The position numbers were made by a program, and so were the translations under genes. Shown here in pieces: positions 34,503 to 43,176 of a stretch of DNA of 64,000 nucleotides. The notes under the pieces are model-generated. The model searched no databases and had not been told where the DNA came from. It saw only the letters and a program-made list of their open reading frames with translations. The stretch covers positions 310,001 through 374,000 of the forward strand of contig NZ_WIQM01000004.1 of NCBI RefSeq assembly GCF_015732185.1, in the 5' to 3' direction. This DNA is from Pectinatus haikarae (GTDB taxonomy: Bacteria > Bacillota > Negativicutes > Selenomonadales > Selenomonadaceae). Numbering within the stretch: the first letter of the stretch is position 1; every line of letters begins with the position of its first letter.

Positions 34503-36776
34503 TCAGCACAGACATTCCGTACGGGGAATGACTATATGATGCATATGTTCTTCCTCTGTACGGCCGCACTTGGGGCATACATTATCTATTATACCCGTGT
34601 AGCCGCAGATAGGATCACGGTCAACGGGATGATTGACAGAACCATATCCTATGCCGCTGTCATGCATGCAGCGGATAATTGTTTCAAATGCTTTTAAATT
34701 TTTAAGTGGGTCGCCGTCCATCTCAACATAGCTTATATGTCCGCCGTTAGTCAAGCTGTGATATGGTCCTTCCAATTGAATTTTCTTATAGGCACTGATC
34801 GGATAATAAACCGGTATGTGGAAAGAATTGGTATAATAATCGCGATCAGTCACGCCGGGAATTTTTCCATAACGCTTGGCGTCTATTTTGACAAAGCGAC
34901 CGCTCAGACCTTCAGCAGGAGTAGCAATAAGTGAAAAATTCAGATGAGTATGCTCCGATTCTTCATCCATCCGCTTACGCATATGACCAATTATTTCCAG
35001 CCCCAGCTTTTGCGATCTGGCGCTCTCGCCGTGATGCAGCCCTGTCAGAGCCTTCAAAGCTTCGGCAAGACCAATGAAACCGATAGTCAATGTGCCGTGC
35101 TTTAATATATCGCCAATCTTGTCTTCAGCGGATATTTTTTCTGAATCAAGCCATATGTGTTCGCCGATGAGGAATGGATAATTGCGGCCGAATTTTGCCG
35201 ATTGGATTTTAAAGCGGTGCAGCAGCTGTCTGATAACGAGATCGATCATAGCATCAAGATCATTATAAAACTTGCTGATATCACCGTGTGCTTCAATACC
35301 CAGACGAGGCAAATTGATACTTGTAAAGCTTAGGTTTCCCCGCCCGCAGGTGGTTTCATGAGCGGGATCATACGCGTTTGCCATCACGCGTGTGCGGCAT
35401 CCCATGTAGGCAACTTCCGTATTGTAATCGCCTTTTTTATAATATTTTTTGTTGAAGGGAGCATCAAGAAAGCTGAAATTAGGAAAAAGTCTTTTGGCCG
35501 AAGTCTTTATTGCCAATTGAAAAAGATCATAATTGGGATCGGTATTGTTGTAATTTATACCTTCTTTTACCTTGAAGATCTGCACGGGAAAAATTGGTGT
35601 TTCGTTATTGCCCAAGCCGGCCGCAGTTGCCAGCAATAAATTCTTTACCGCCATGCGTCCTTCGGGTGAGGTATCCGTTCCGTAGTTTACAGAACTAAAG
35701 GGTACCTGAGCACCGGCACGGGAATTCATTGTGTTCAGATTATGAACAAAGGCTTCCATTGCCTGATATGTGGCCGCATCAGTTTCGGCAGTGGCAGTTT
35801 TTACGGCATAGGCGTGTGCCGCATTGATAACAGAAAGCGGAATAGGTTCAAATAAAGCTTCCTGCTGGTAATCATCAAAAAATCTGATAAGAGTATTACC
35901 GAAAGAATCAGCGGCAGCCATTGAGATTGAAGGAGAAACAGCCTTTTCTATTTTATTGACCAGCAGACGCGAGTCAGCGGCAGACTTATCGAGAGTTATG
36001 CTGAAGTATTGTGCAAGGGCCTTAAAATATTGTTTGACAAAGGTTTTTGCCACGCCGGGCGCCATGGAGTAATCGAAGTTGGGAACAGCCTGTCCGCCGT
36101 GCATTTCGTTCTGATTGGCTTGTATGGCTATACAGGCCAGCGCAGCGTAAGAGCGAATATCATTGGGTTCGCGCAATGCCCCATGCCCCGTGGAAAAACC
36201 GTTATGAAATAATTTCAGCAGATCGATCTGACAGCAGGTTTCTGTCAGCATGTAAAAATCCATATCATGTATATGAATATCACCATCAATATGAGCTGCT
36301 GCTATATCCTTGGGAAGAATATAATTATCAATAAAATATTTGGATCCTTCCGATCCGTATTTCAGCATTGTGCCCATAGCTGTATCGGCATCTATATTGG
36401 CGTTTTCACGTTTTAGATCGGCATCCTTTGCCTGCTTGAAAGTAAGTTCGCCGTAAATATCCATCAGATTAACTTTTGCTTCACGTATTTTGGTGTGCTC
36501 AGCACGGTACAATATATATGCTTTTGCCGTACTGGCAAGATTGTCTGCTATAAGTACGCGCTCAACAGCATCTTGTATTTGTTCAACGGTCGGAACGGGA
36601 AAAACCGCTGTATCTTCTATAACTTTTTGTGCAAGCCGCTGCAGTTTTTCTGGTGTGAAAGTATCATCAACTGATTCCAGATTCGCTTTTTTGATAGCAA
36701 TTACGATCTTTTGTGCGTTAAAATCGGCGATACTGCCGGTACGTTTTTTTATTGAGCTTATGGTTGTAGTAGTCAT
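34503..36776 (-). CDS. nrdD: Anaerobic ribonucleoside-triphosphate reductase, large chain without glycyl-radical loop
   Basis: A 757-residue class III reductase making deoxyribonucleotides in the absence of oxygen. Residues 5-95 are an ATP cone (IKKRTGSIADFNAQKI). The barrel carries ETCCQIDLLKLF, NEMHGGQAVPNFDY, YMGCRTRV and ETTCGRGNLSFTSINLPRLG. The chain ends after the zinc-site region CGYTGIIDNVCPKCGRTEEE and HHIVIPRTECLC. The RxxGY glycyl-radical segment that normally follows the zinc site is missing and occurs on the next gene. The frame ends with a normal stop and a 35-base gap, not a frameshift into the next gene. NrdR-like boxes lie upstream. Confidence 0.93.
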   Translation of the reverse strand: MTTTTISSIKKRTGSIADFNAQKIVIAIKKANLESVDDTFTPEKLQRLAQKVIEDTAVFPVPTVEQIQDAVERVLIADNLASTAKAYILYRAEHTKIREAKVNLMDIYGELTFKQAKDADLKRENANIDADTAMGTMLKYGSEGSKYFIDNYILPKDIAAAHIDGDIHIHDMDFYMLTETCCQIDLLKLFHNGFSTGHGALREPNDIRSYAALACIAIQANQNEMHGGQAVPNFDYSMAPGVAKTFVKQYFKALAQYFSITLDKSAADSRLLVNKIEKAVSPSISMAAADSFGNTLIRFFDDYQQEALFEPIPLSVINAAHAYAVKTATAETDAATYQAMEAFVHNLNTMNSRAGAQVPFSSVNYGTDTSPEGRMAVKNLLLATAAGLGNNETPIFPVQIFKVKEGINYNNTDPNYDLFQLAIKTSAKRLFPNFSFLDAPFNKKYYKKGDYNTEVAYMGCRTRVMANAYDPAHETTCGRGNLSFTSINLPRLGIEAHGDISKFYNDLDAMIDLVIRQLLHRFKIQSAKFGRNYPFLIGEHIWLDSEKISAEDKIGDILKHGTLTIGFIGLAEALKALTGLHHGESARSQKLGLEIIGHMRKRMDEESEHTHLNFSLIATPAEGLSGRFVKIDAKRYGKIPGVTDRDYYTNSFHIPVYYPISAYKKIQLEGPYHSLTNGGHISYVEMDGDPLKNLKAFETIIRCMHDSGIGYGSVNHPVDRDPICGYTGIIDNVCPKCGRTEEEHMHHIVIPRTECLC

Positions 36777-36864
36777 CTTTTACTCCCATTCATTTTATTT
36801 GACGGTTTATGAGACGGATGGCCCATCTTCCTGTCGATAAAAGTATTGCTGACTATATGAGATT

Positions 36865-36911
36865 TTACTATATATAGATGTGGATGTCAATTTAAGCACA
36901 ATATATTGAAA
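36865..36911 (-). promoter_or_regulatory. Two NrdR-box-like sites upstream of nrdD
   Basis: TTACTATATATAGATG (36865-36880) and GCACAATATATTGAAA (36896-36911) each resemble the NrdR box ACACTATATATAGTGT, with strong central palindromes CTATATATAG and CAATATATTG. Their centres are 31 bases apart, the three-turn spacing usual for NrdR. The site is about 90-135 bases before the nrdD start. This fits dATP/ATP-controlled repression of the operon. Confidence 0.65.
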
Positions 36912-36963
36912 AAATATTGACGGGGAAAAAAATACTATAACTGCGTTACGGGGATATATTATA

Positions 36964-37013
36964 GCACAAAAATGCCGCCAATCATATTTTTATGTTGGCA
37001 GCATTCTTGTGCT
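36964..37013 (-). terminator. Intrinsic terminator after the glucosaminidase gene
   Basis: On the minus strand AATGCTGCCAA pairs with TTGGCGGCATT (11 pairs, one G-U), followed by a T-rich stretch. An outer GCACAA/TTGTGC pair extends the stem. It lies 26 bases after the stop codon. Confidence 0.7.
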
Positions 37014-37038
37014 TTGGCATTTGATTGATGACAGGCAA

Positions 37039-37794
37039 TCAGGAATTCAATATGGCATTATATACATTGAGGATGTGCTGTCCGTATGTATCACCGGGAA
37101 CAGCCCAGCGACCGTTGAGATCCTGCCAGGAAGTCAGGGTCTGCTGCTGGTAAATTGATCTTACCAGTGAATATCGTGGATCGATGATAGGGGCCTGAGG
37201 AGGCATGAGAGAGGCATAAGCCAGCAAGTGCTGTATATGTGCTCTGACACCCATCTGGGATGTTGAAAAGTAAGCGCCCTTGACAATAGTGCTGGTGGTT
37301 CCCAGTCCGCCGTAATTATTCTGATCAGGAGTAACAGTACCTCCATAGCGGAAAAAACCGGTTTCGACAAGAGCCTGGGCAAAAGCCACATCGGGACGGA
37401 CACCTTCTTTACTGCCCTCCTGATAATAGTAGGATACAAGTTCCTGAGGAGAAACAGAGATTTCCGGCTTAGGATTTATACGCAGAAGATAGCTGACGCA
37501 TTGTTCCGGAGTGGCCATTGCTCTGCCAAGGATGGTTTCTGAATTGGCGGAGCGGGTGACAGACGGAACAGGAATGACGCTATCCTTTTTTTTGTAATCC
37601 GCCAATATTTGTTGGATCTTTCCGGAGAAAATTTGTCCGTGAGCCTGAACAGAATCAACTTTTACAGTGGTATTCAATTTGCTGTTGTGCTGAGGAACAA
37701 GCTGGCCGGCAAAACAGCTGCCTGCCGGAATAATGGAAAATGATGCTGCAGCCAAAAAACATATGAACAGCTTTTTCTTTTTTAAAATAGACAA
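37039..37794 (-). CDS. Secreted N-acetylglucosaminidase-domain protein
   Basis: A 251-residue exported protein with a signal peptide (MSILKKKKLFICFLAAASF..., cleavage probably after SCFA). Residues 120-245 form a glucosaminidase domain of the FlgJ/LytF type: YYQEGSKEGVRPDVAFAQALVETGFFRYGG (catalytic Glu in VETG), QNNYGGLGTT and GVRAHIQHLLAYA. It should cleave peptidoglycan glycan strands in the periplasm during growth, or locally for appendage assembly. It is monocistronic with its own terminator. Confidence 0.82.
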   Translation of the reverse strand: MSILKKKKLFICFLAAASFSIIPAGSCFAGQLVPQHNSKLNTTVKVDSVQAHGQIFSGKIQQILADYKKKDSVIPVPSVTRSANSETILGRAMATPEQCVSYLLRINPKPEISVSPQELVSYYYQEGSKEGVRPDVAFAQALVETGFFRYGGTVTPDQNNYGGLGTTSTIVKGAYFSTSQMGVRAHIQHLLAYASLMPPQAPIIDPRYSLVRSIYQQQTLTSWQDLNGRWAVPGDTYGQHILNVYNAILNS

Positions 37795-37813
37795 AGAAAA
37801 CCTCCTTTTGGAT

Positions 37814-39118
37814 TCAATGATTCATCATGATAAACTGTATTATAAATAATACCATAAAAACATACAGTAAAGGATGCACATCACGTATTTTGCCGCGGAA
37901 GATTTTTATGAGAGGGTAAAGAATAAGCCCTGCTCCCACACCATTAGTTATACTATAGGATAAAGGCATCCAGAAAAGTACAAAAAAAGCAGGCAGAGAT
38001 TCTTCAATATTGTTCCAGTCGACCTGATTGAGACTGCCCATCATTAAGAAGCCGACAACTATAAGAGCGGGAGAGGTTATAGCCGGAACGGCTGCCAGGA
38101 CTTGGGCAATAGGCGCGAGAAAAAGCATGAAGAAAAACAATACAGCAACGACCACAGAGGTAAAGCCTGTTCGGCCGCCTGCTGCCACACCTGCACCGGA
38201 TTCTATGTAAGCCGAGGTAGGTGATGTGCCCAGAAGAGAACCGAAAGTACTGGCAAAAGCATCAGCAAGAAGTGCGCTTCTGACATTTGGGAAACGATCA
38301 TTTTTAATTAATCCAGCCTGTTCGGCAATGCCGATCATGGTGCCGGTCGTATCAAATAAGGTAACAAGAAAAAATGTGAAAATTATTGCGAATAGATTAG
38401 GTGTGAAAGCACCGGCGATATCAAGCTGCATAAATGTACTTTCAAATCCTGTAGGCAGGCTGAAAATAGAAGCAGGCATATTTACATAGCCCAGAAGAAA
38501 AGAAATTATTGCCGTTATCAGCATACCCAGAAAAATTGCGGCCGGGACATTATTCACAAGCAGAATGATCGTGACTATAAGCCCGAGAATAGTCATATAG
38601 GCAACAGGTTCGGCGAAATTGCCAAGTGTTATTATTGTTGCGGGTGACGGAGCTACAAGATGGGCGTTCTGCATGCCGATAAAAGCTATGAAGAGACCTA
38701 TGCCACCGCTTATACCGGCCTTTAGTGAGCGTGGGATAGCCGCTATGAGGGCTTGTCTGAAGCTGGTGAGAGAAAGCAGCAGAAAAATGATTGAAGATAT
38801 AAAAACACTTCCCAGGGCCGACTGCCATGGAATACCCATACCGAGTACGATAACGAAAGCAAAGTAGGCATTGAGGCCAAGACCAGGCGCAATAGCTATC
38901 GGATAATTGGCGACGAGCCCCATTATCAGAGTGCCAATCATAGCTGCTAAGATAGTTGCTATGAACACACCGTTGAAATCCATACCGGCTTTGCTCAGAA
39001 CGCTAGGGTTTACTATGACTATATAAGACATTGTCACAAAAGTAGTAATACCGGCGATGATTTCAGTGTTCAAAGTAGTATTACGTTCGCTGAATTTGAA
39101 TTTGTCATTCAAAGACAT
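37814..39118 (-). CDS. NCS2-family purine permease (AzgA/PbuG type)
   Basis: A 434-residue inner-membrane protein with 12-14 hydrophobic segments. Family motifs include GITTFVTMSYIVIVNPSVLSKAGM, PGLGLNAYFAF, LVTLFDTTGTMIGIAEQAG and GTSPTSAYIESGAGVAAGGRTG. It imports guanine/hypoxanthine or adenine by proton symport. AGGAGG precedes the ATG. I looked for a purine riboswitch upstream and did not find one. The leader does contain two mutually exclusive hairpins at 39292-39354. Confidence 0.88.
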   Translation of the reverse strand: MSLNDKFKFSERNTTLNTEIIAGITTFVTMSYIVIVNPSVLSKAGMDFNGVFIATILAAMIGTLIMGLVANYPIAIAPGLGLNAYFAFVIVLGMGIPWQSALGSVFISSIIFLLLSLTSFRQALIAAIPRSLKAGISGGIGLFIAFIGMQNAHLVAPSPATIITLGNFAEPVAYMTILGLIVTIILLVNNVPAAIFLGMLITAIISFLLGYVNMPASIFSLPTGFESTFMQLDIAGAFTPNLFAIIFTFFLVTLFDTTGTMIGIAEQAGLIKNDRFPNVRSALLADAFASTFGSLLGTSPTSAYIESGAGVAAGGRTGFTSVVVAVLFFFMLFLAPIAQVLAAVPAITSPALIVVGFLMMGSLNQVDWNNIEESLPAFFVLFWMPLSYSITNGVGAGLILYPLIKIFRGKIRDVHPLLYVFMVLFIIQFIMMNH

Positions 39119-39291
39119 TAAAAATCAACCTCCTAAAAATAATAGATATAAGCATACAACTGTATCTTAACTTCCTAATTGTACTAAAATAGCAATAATT
39201 AGGCAAGGCGAAATAATGCCGGCAAAATAGCAAATGATCATCTTTATCCGATGACTAATCCGCTCTAATACTCCCTGGATAATTTCGACTA

Positions 39292-39354
39292 CTATTCAGG
39301 CGGCATAAAAACACCGTCTGAATTAAGTCTCCATTAATCTTTGTCCCTGAATAG
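39292..39354. promoter_or_regulatory. Mutually exclusive hairpins between purine permease and secreted-protein genes
   Basis: CTATTCAGG (39292-39300) is the exact reverse complement of CCTGAATAG (39346-39354). The overlapping TTCAGGCGG (39295-39303) also pairs with CCGTCTGAA (39314-39322), with one G-U on the plus strand. Only one pairing can form at a time, as in switches. It would be transcribed only in a long leader of the permease gene; on the plus strand it lies upstream of a promoter. No known riboswitch core was recognised. Confidence 0.35.
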
Positions 39355-39369
39355 ATAGTATGATATAAT
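39341..39369 (+). promoter_or_regulatory. Promoter of the secreted-protein gene at 39405
   Basis: TTGTCC and TATAAT are separated by exactly 17 bases, about 35 bases before the GTG start. The -10 box lies inside TGATATAATATCA, a perfect palindrome with 6-base arms. Confidence 0.65.
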
Positions 39370-39404
39370 ATCAGCATATCAATCACAGGAGGTCGATAGG
39401 AAAG

Positions 39405-40046
39405 GTGCATAAAATAATTGTTTTTTTGGCAGCGGTCGTTTTTCTGCTGACAGCAAATTTGCCGGCAGCAGCAGCGCAGGATGTGCCAAGCGATATTTAC
39501 CAGTGGGTACAGGCATCACCGAGGATAAGCTACTATTTTAACAAGGCGGAAATGAAATATGCGGTCGGCAGCGATGGCATGGCAGACACCAATGTTTTGG
39601 AGGTACCTGTTCTGCAGCAGTTTGACTGGATAGAAATACAGGATGTAACGGAAAAAAGACGCTGGAACAATGAAGATGTGACTGGTTTCAGCAATCTTTG
39701 GGGATTTGCCGGGATAGTGCACATTGATCTTAAAGCACGCACCGCGGTGTATGTGCAGGAAGAATATTTGAATACATGGTGGAGTTCCATAGCTGTTTTC
39801 ACATCAAATAATGTCGATAATATTGATAAAATGTCAGAAAAAAATCTGGACAGGATCTTTTATGACAATATAATAAGTTATGCAGCAGCTCATAAGATAG
39901 AATTAATGCAAAGACAGCATGATCAGTTGAAGCCTGATGATCTTAAGGCCGCTGGGCTGACGGAAAAACAGACACCGGCAGCCGATAAAAAAACAGAAAA
40001 GCAAAAAGTAAAAGAAATAATGGACAGATACCAAACAGATAAATAG
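39405..40046 (+). CDS. Secreted protein of unknown function
   Basis: A 213-residue exported protein with a standard signal peptide ending about LPAAAAQ (residue 25). The mature part is about 130 residues with many aromatic residues (YQWVQASPRISYYFNKAEMKY..., SNLWGFAGIVHIDL, EEYLNTWWSSIAVF), followed by a Lys/Gln/Asp-rich tail likely to be helical. I recognise no domain. It starts with GTG (AGGAGG about 12 bases upstream) and is monocistronic, with its own promoter and terminator. Confidence 0.65.
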   Translation: MHKIIVFLAAVVFLLTANLPAAAAQDVPSDIYQWVQASPRISYYFNKAEMKYAVGSDGMADTNVLEVPVLQQFDWIEIQDVTEKRRWNNEDVTGFSNLWGFAGIVHIDLKARTAVYVQEEYLNTWWSSIAVFTSNNVDNIDKMSEKNLDRIFYDNIISYAAAHKIELMQRQHDQLKPDDLKAAGLTEKQTPAADKKTEKQKVKEIMDRYQTDK

Positions 40047-40056
40047 AATGCTATGT

Positions 40057-40098
40057 AAAAACAGCTCCGTTGTAAAAAAACAGCGGAGCTGTTTTTTT
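40057..40098. terminator. Terminator between secreted-protein gene and ABC ATPase gene
   Basis: AAAAACAGCTCCG (40057-40069) pairs with CGGAGCTGTTTTT (40084-40096) and continues into T. On the minus strand the same stem is followed by five T, so it can serve both convergent genes. Confidence 0.85.
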
Positions 40099-40163
40099 TA
40101 CAGGCACATAAGAAATTTCGGATATCAACATGTTGCCTGTAAATCTGCATAAGGCAGGGCATA

Positions 40164-40934
40164 TTATTTCAGCATATTTTTCAAAAAAGATTTTGTTCGT
40201 TCTTCCTGCGGATTACTGAAAAAATCATGAGGTTTTGCTTTTTCTATTATATTTCCATCTGCCATAAAAATAACATTGCTGGCGGCATCACGGGCAAATC
40301 CCATTTCGTGTGTCACTACTATCATTGTCATTTGTTCCTCGGCAAGCTGCCGCATGGTGTTTAAAACACCGACGGTCAGTTCAGGATCAAGTGCGGATGT
40401 CGGTTCATCAAAAAGCATAATATCAGGGGACATACATAATGCTCTGGCAATGGCAACACGCTGCTGCTGTCCGCCTGACAAGCGGCTGGGATAGGCATCC
40501 CTCTTGTCAAAAAGCCCCGTTTTGCGCAAAAGTTCTTCAGCAACGGGAAGAATTTCATTCTTTTTCATGTTTTTAACATGCAAGGGAGCTTCCAAAAGAT
40601 TTTCCAGAACTGTCATATGCGGAAAAAGATTGAACTGCTGGAAAACCATGCACATTTGTCCGAGAATGTGCTTTTGAGTTTTTTTGTCGGCATATTCGGC
40701 TTTTCCGTCACTGTTTTTTGCCAGATATTCGCCCTTTATTTTTATACTGCCGCCGTCAATGGTCTCCAATGTATTCAGGCAGCGAAGAAGTGTTGATTTG
40801 CCGGAGCCTGAAGGTCCGATAACAGCAAGCACTTCACTTTTTTTTACTTCCAGGCTTATTCCTTTTAGGACAGGTATATTATTGAAGCTTTTATATATAT
40901 CGCTCATTTGAATCATAATTGTACTATTTTCCAC
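40164..40934 (-). CDS. Polar amino-acid ABC transporter, ATP-binding protein
   Basis: A 256-residue GlnQ/HisP-type ATPase. Walker A is GPSGSGKST, the Q-loop is VFQQFNLFPH, the signature is LSGGQQQR, Walker B is IMLFDEP and the switch His is VVTHEMGF. It powers uptake through the permease encoded directly upstream (the genes are 2 bases apart). The start is GTG, with GAGG 7 bases before it inside the end of the permease gene. The matching lipoprotein is encoded divergently at 42289. Confidence 0.92.
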   Translation of the reverse strand: MENSTIMIQMSDIYKSFNNIPVLKGISLEVKKSEVLAVIGPSGSGKSTLLRCLNTLETIDGGSIKIKGEYLAKNSDGKAEYADKKTQKHILGQMCMVFQQFNLFPHMTVLENLLEAPLHVKNMKKNEILPVAEELLRKTGLFDKRDAYPSRLSGGQQQRVAIARALCMSPDIMLFDEPTSALDPELTVGVLNTMRQLAEEQMTMIVVTHEMGFARDAASNVIFMADGNIIEKAKPHDFFSNPQEERTKSFLKNMLK

Positions 40935-40936
40935 GC

Positions 40937-41581
40937 CTATACCTCGTATTTTCCGTAATGTGCTTCAAGTCGTTTGAATATCCAGGTCAAAACAAAAGTC
41001 ATAGCCAAGTAGAAAACAGCAGCAACGACAAACGGAGTCATATCAAATTCACGTTGAACTATAGTTCTGGCTACACGCAGTAAATCGTTCATTGCCAGAA
41101 TATAGATCAGGGAAGTATCTTTTACCAGGTTGATGGTTTCATTGCTTATAGGCGGCAGAACGCGTCTTATCACCTGCGGCAGTATTATACGGCGCATTGT
41201 CTGAGTATAGCTCATGCCGAGTGTTTTTGCCGCCTCGTATTGCCCGCGGTTTATCGACTGGATGCCCGCTCGGAAAATTTCGGCAAAATATGCTGCGTAA
41301 TTCAGTGTAAATGCCAATAAAGCAGCTGTAATATCAGATAATTTTATGCCGGCCATCGGCAGGGCAAAATAAACAAATAATAATTGAAGCATCAAAGGCG
41401 TACCGCGCATTATCCAGATATATAATTCCATGAACCAGCTGACTGGTTTCAGTCGCGAAAGCCTTGCCAGCGACACCAGCATGCCTATAGGAATGGATAA
41501 GACGAGTGTGATAAAAAATATCTGCAGCGTAGTTTCCGTACCCTCCAGCATTAAAGCGATCGTGTTGAGAATATTGTGCAT
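40937..41581 (-). CDS. Polar amino-acid ABC transporter, permease
   Basis: A 214-residue HisM/GlnP-type inner-membrane permease with about five hydrophobic segments. It has the family GTPLMLQLLFVYFALP segment and the ATPase-contact loop EAAKTLGMSYTQTMRRIILPQ. It probably works as a homodimer with the ATPase at 40164 and the lipoprotein at 42289 to import an amino acid such as glutamine, cystine or arginine; I cannot tell which from sequence. Confidence 0.9.
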   Translation of the reverse strand: MHNILNTIALMLEGTETTLQIFFITLVLSIPIGMLVSLARLSRLKPVSWFMELYIWIMRGTPLMLQLLFVYFALPMAGIKLSDITAALLAFTLNYAAYFAEIFRAGIQSINRGQYEAAKTLGMSYTQTMRRIILPQVIRRVLPPISNETINLVKDTSLIYILAMNDLLRVARTIVQREFDMTPFVVAAVFYLAMTFVLTWIFKRLEAHYGKYEV

Positions 41582-41654
41582 AAATTTACTCCTGAAAGAC
41601 TAGATTTTATGAGACTGCATAAATAAATGATGAATGAAAGCTGGGGTGCTGCGT

Positions 41655-42179
41655 TCAATAATGATTCTGAGCGATAACATTCTTCAATTCCTTTATTTCT
41701 CCCGGTGTCAGCTGATAGTTGATTTTTTTGTCAGCAGAGACTATGCTGATATTCTGCGCAATTTTTAAACTGTCAATTAGCGCATCAGATAAAATAAATT
41801 CAACTCTGGATGCAGTATGAACAATAGGGAAATTGGTTATATTGCGTGAAAAATATTTTGCCTTTGGGAAAAATGTCTGATCATCAACGATGAAACTTAC
41901 GGATGAATCAACCGTGAAAAGATTCTGCCAGCCGCTGTTATATGCTGCGAATGAATAAAAGATCGGCGATCCGTCCATAGGAAAAAACTTCTGTATATAT
42001 AAGGAAACAGCGGGATCACCGGGATGGATATAGCTGCCGGCTGCATAGGCTTCATGCAATTGATCATAATTTTGAACAAACTGCGCTTTGGCGGTAAGCG
42101 GACTTGTGGACAAGAATATCATAAAGACTATTGTAAATAAATAATTTTTTATATTTTCTCTTTCCTTTCGTAGTTTCAC
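41655..42179 (-). CDS. Secreted protein of unknown function
   Basis: A 174-residue exported protein: a basic start, a hydrophobic stretch (NYLFTIVFMIFLSTSPL) and a probable cleavage near TAKAQF (about residue 32). The mature part is beta-rich, with AYNSGWQNLFTVDSSVSFIVDDQTFFPKA in the centre and a helical end. I recognise no motif. It lies upstream of the ABC permease in the same direction, 73 bases away, so it may be co-transcribed. The GTG start at 42179 lacks a clear ribosome site. Confidence 0.6.
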   Translation of the reverse strand: MKLRKERENIKNYLFTIVFMIFLSTSPLTAKAQFVQNYDQLHEAYAAGSYIHPGDPAVSLYIQKFFPMDGSPIFYSFAAYNSGWQNLFTVDSSVSFIVDDQTFFPKAKYFSRNITNFPIVHTASRVEFILSDALIDSLKIAQNISIVSADKKINYQLTPGEIKELKNVIAQNHY

Positions 42180-42193
42180 TTTGTAATTTTTTA

Positions 42194-42222
42194 TTGCAAT
42201 AAAGTAAAACGTAAATTATAAT
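42194..42222 (+). promoter_or_regulatory. Promoter of the amino-acid-binding lipoprotein gene
   Basis: TTGCAA and TATAAT are separated by 17 bases. TTACGCGTAA, a perfect 10-base palindrome, follows at 42229-42238 near the expected start and could be an operator. Confidence 0.65.
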
Positions 42223-42288
42223 ATAATTATTACGCGTAAAGCTTTATAAATCAAGTATTTTATACATTTTATTTTAGGGGGCCTTTTA

Positions 42289-43092
42289 GTGAAAAAATTT
42301 ATAATGGTATGCTTGTCTGCTCTGACAGCGGCAGTTTTTTTGACCGGCTGCGGCGGAGAACAGCAGCCGTCTGCATCCTCATCCTCCGGCAGTGACAAAG
42401 GAGGAAAAATCGTCGTTGGACTTGATGATAATTATCCGCCCATGGGATTTAGGGATGAAAATAATGAAATAACGGGTTTTGATGTTGATTTGGCGAAAGA
42501 AGCCGCGGTACGATTAAAAAGAGACGTTGAATTTAAACCTATAGACTGGTCCAGTAAGGAAGCCGAACTCAAAAGCGGAAGAGTTGATGTGCTTTGGAAC
42601 GGTTTGGATATAACGGAAGACCGTAAAAAGAATATGCTGTTCAGTAATCCATATATGGATAATAAACAAATAATATTTGTGGTAAAGGATTCACCAATAA
42701 AAGCACTGGATGATTTGAAGGGAAAAACTGTGGGAACACAGAGTGGCTCTACCGGAGAAGAAAATATTAACAAAGATCAGACTTTAAAAGATTCTTTTAA
42801 GGAAGTAAAAGCATATCCCGATTACATAGCTGCTTTTATGGACCTGGAAAACGGCAGAATAGATGCCATCGTTGGTGATGAAATAACCGGCAGATATTAT
42901 ATGAGTAAGCATCCCGATAAATTTGAAGCACGTGATTTGGCAGTCGGTGATGTGACAAGCTTTGGCATAGGTTTTGCCAAAGATAATACAGCATTGCGTG
43001 ACGAAGTACAAAAGGTAATGGATGAAATGAAAGCAGATGGCACAATGGCAAAAATTTCTCAAAAATGGTTCGGCAAAGATATAACAAAATAA
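42289..43092 (+). CDS. Amino-acid ABC transporter substrate-binding lipoprotein
   Basis: A 267-residue SBP_bac_3 protein with a lipoprotein signal (lipobox LTGC, Cys about residue 21) and a Ser-rich linker. The mature domain has the family pattern VGLDDNYPPMGFRDENNEITGFDVDLAKEAA, then DVLWNGLDITEDRKKNMLFSNPYM and VGTQSGSTGEEN. It should sit on the outer face of the inner membrane and feed the permease encoded divergently at 40937. The separation of binding protein and transporter into divergent units is unusual but not rare. The start is GTG with AGGGGG upstream. Confidence 0.9.
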   Translation: MKKFIMVCLSALTAAVFLTGCGGEQQPSASSSSGSDKGGKIVVGLDDNYPPMGFRDENNEITGFDVDLAKEAAVRLKRDVEFKPIDWSSKEAELKSGRVDVLWNGLDITEDRKKNMLFSNPYMDNKQIIFVVKDSPIKALDDLKGKTVGTQSGSTGEENINKDQTLKDSFKEVKAYPDYIAAFMDLENGRIDAIVGDEITGRYYMSKHPDKFEARDLAVGDVTSFGIGFAKDNTALRDEVQKVMDEMKADGTMAKISQKWFGKDITK

Positions 43093-43176
43093 TAAACAGC
43101 TTTTTGTTCTCCGTTTAAAAATAAAAGATTTGTATATAATAAAAGCTGCCTGACATAGTGGGCATATATATCATAG

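Noticed and set aside
34468-34510. Frameshift or sequencing error splitting nrdD.
   Set aside because: The downstream gene has its own ribosome site, start and a 55-residue domain with no counterpart in full-length NrdD. Joining the frames would not restore a normal protein.
39119-39404. Possible purine riboswitch before the NCS2 permease.
   Set aside because: The conserved three-way-junction segments are absent on both strands. Only alternative hairpins of unknown type are seen.
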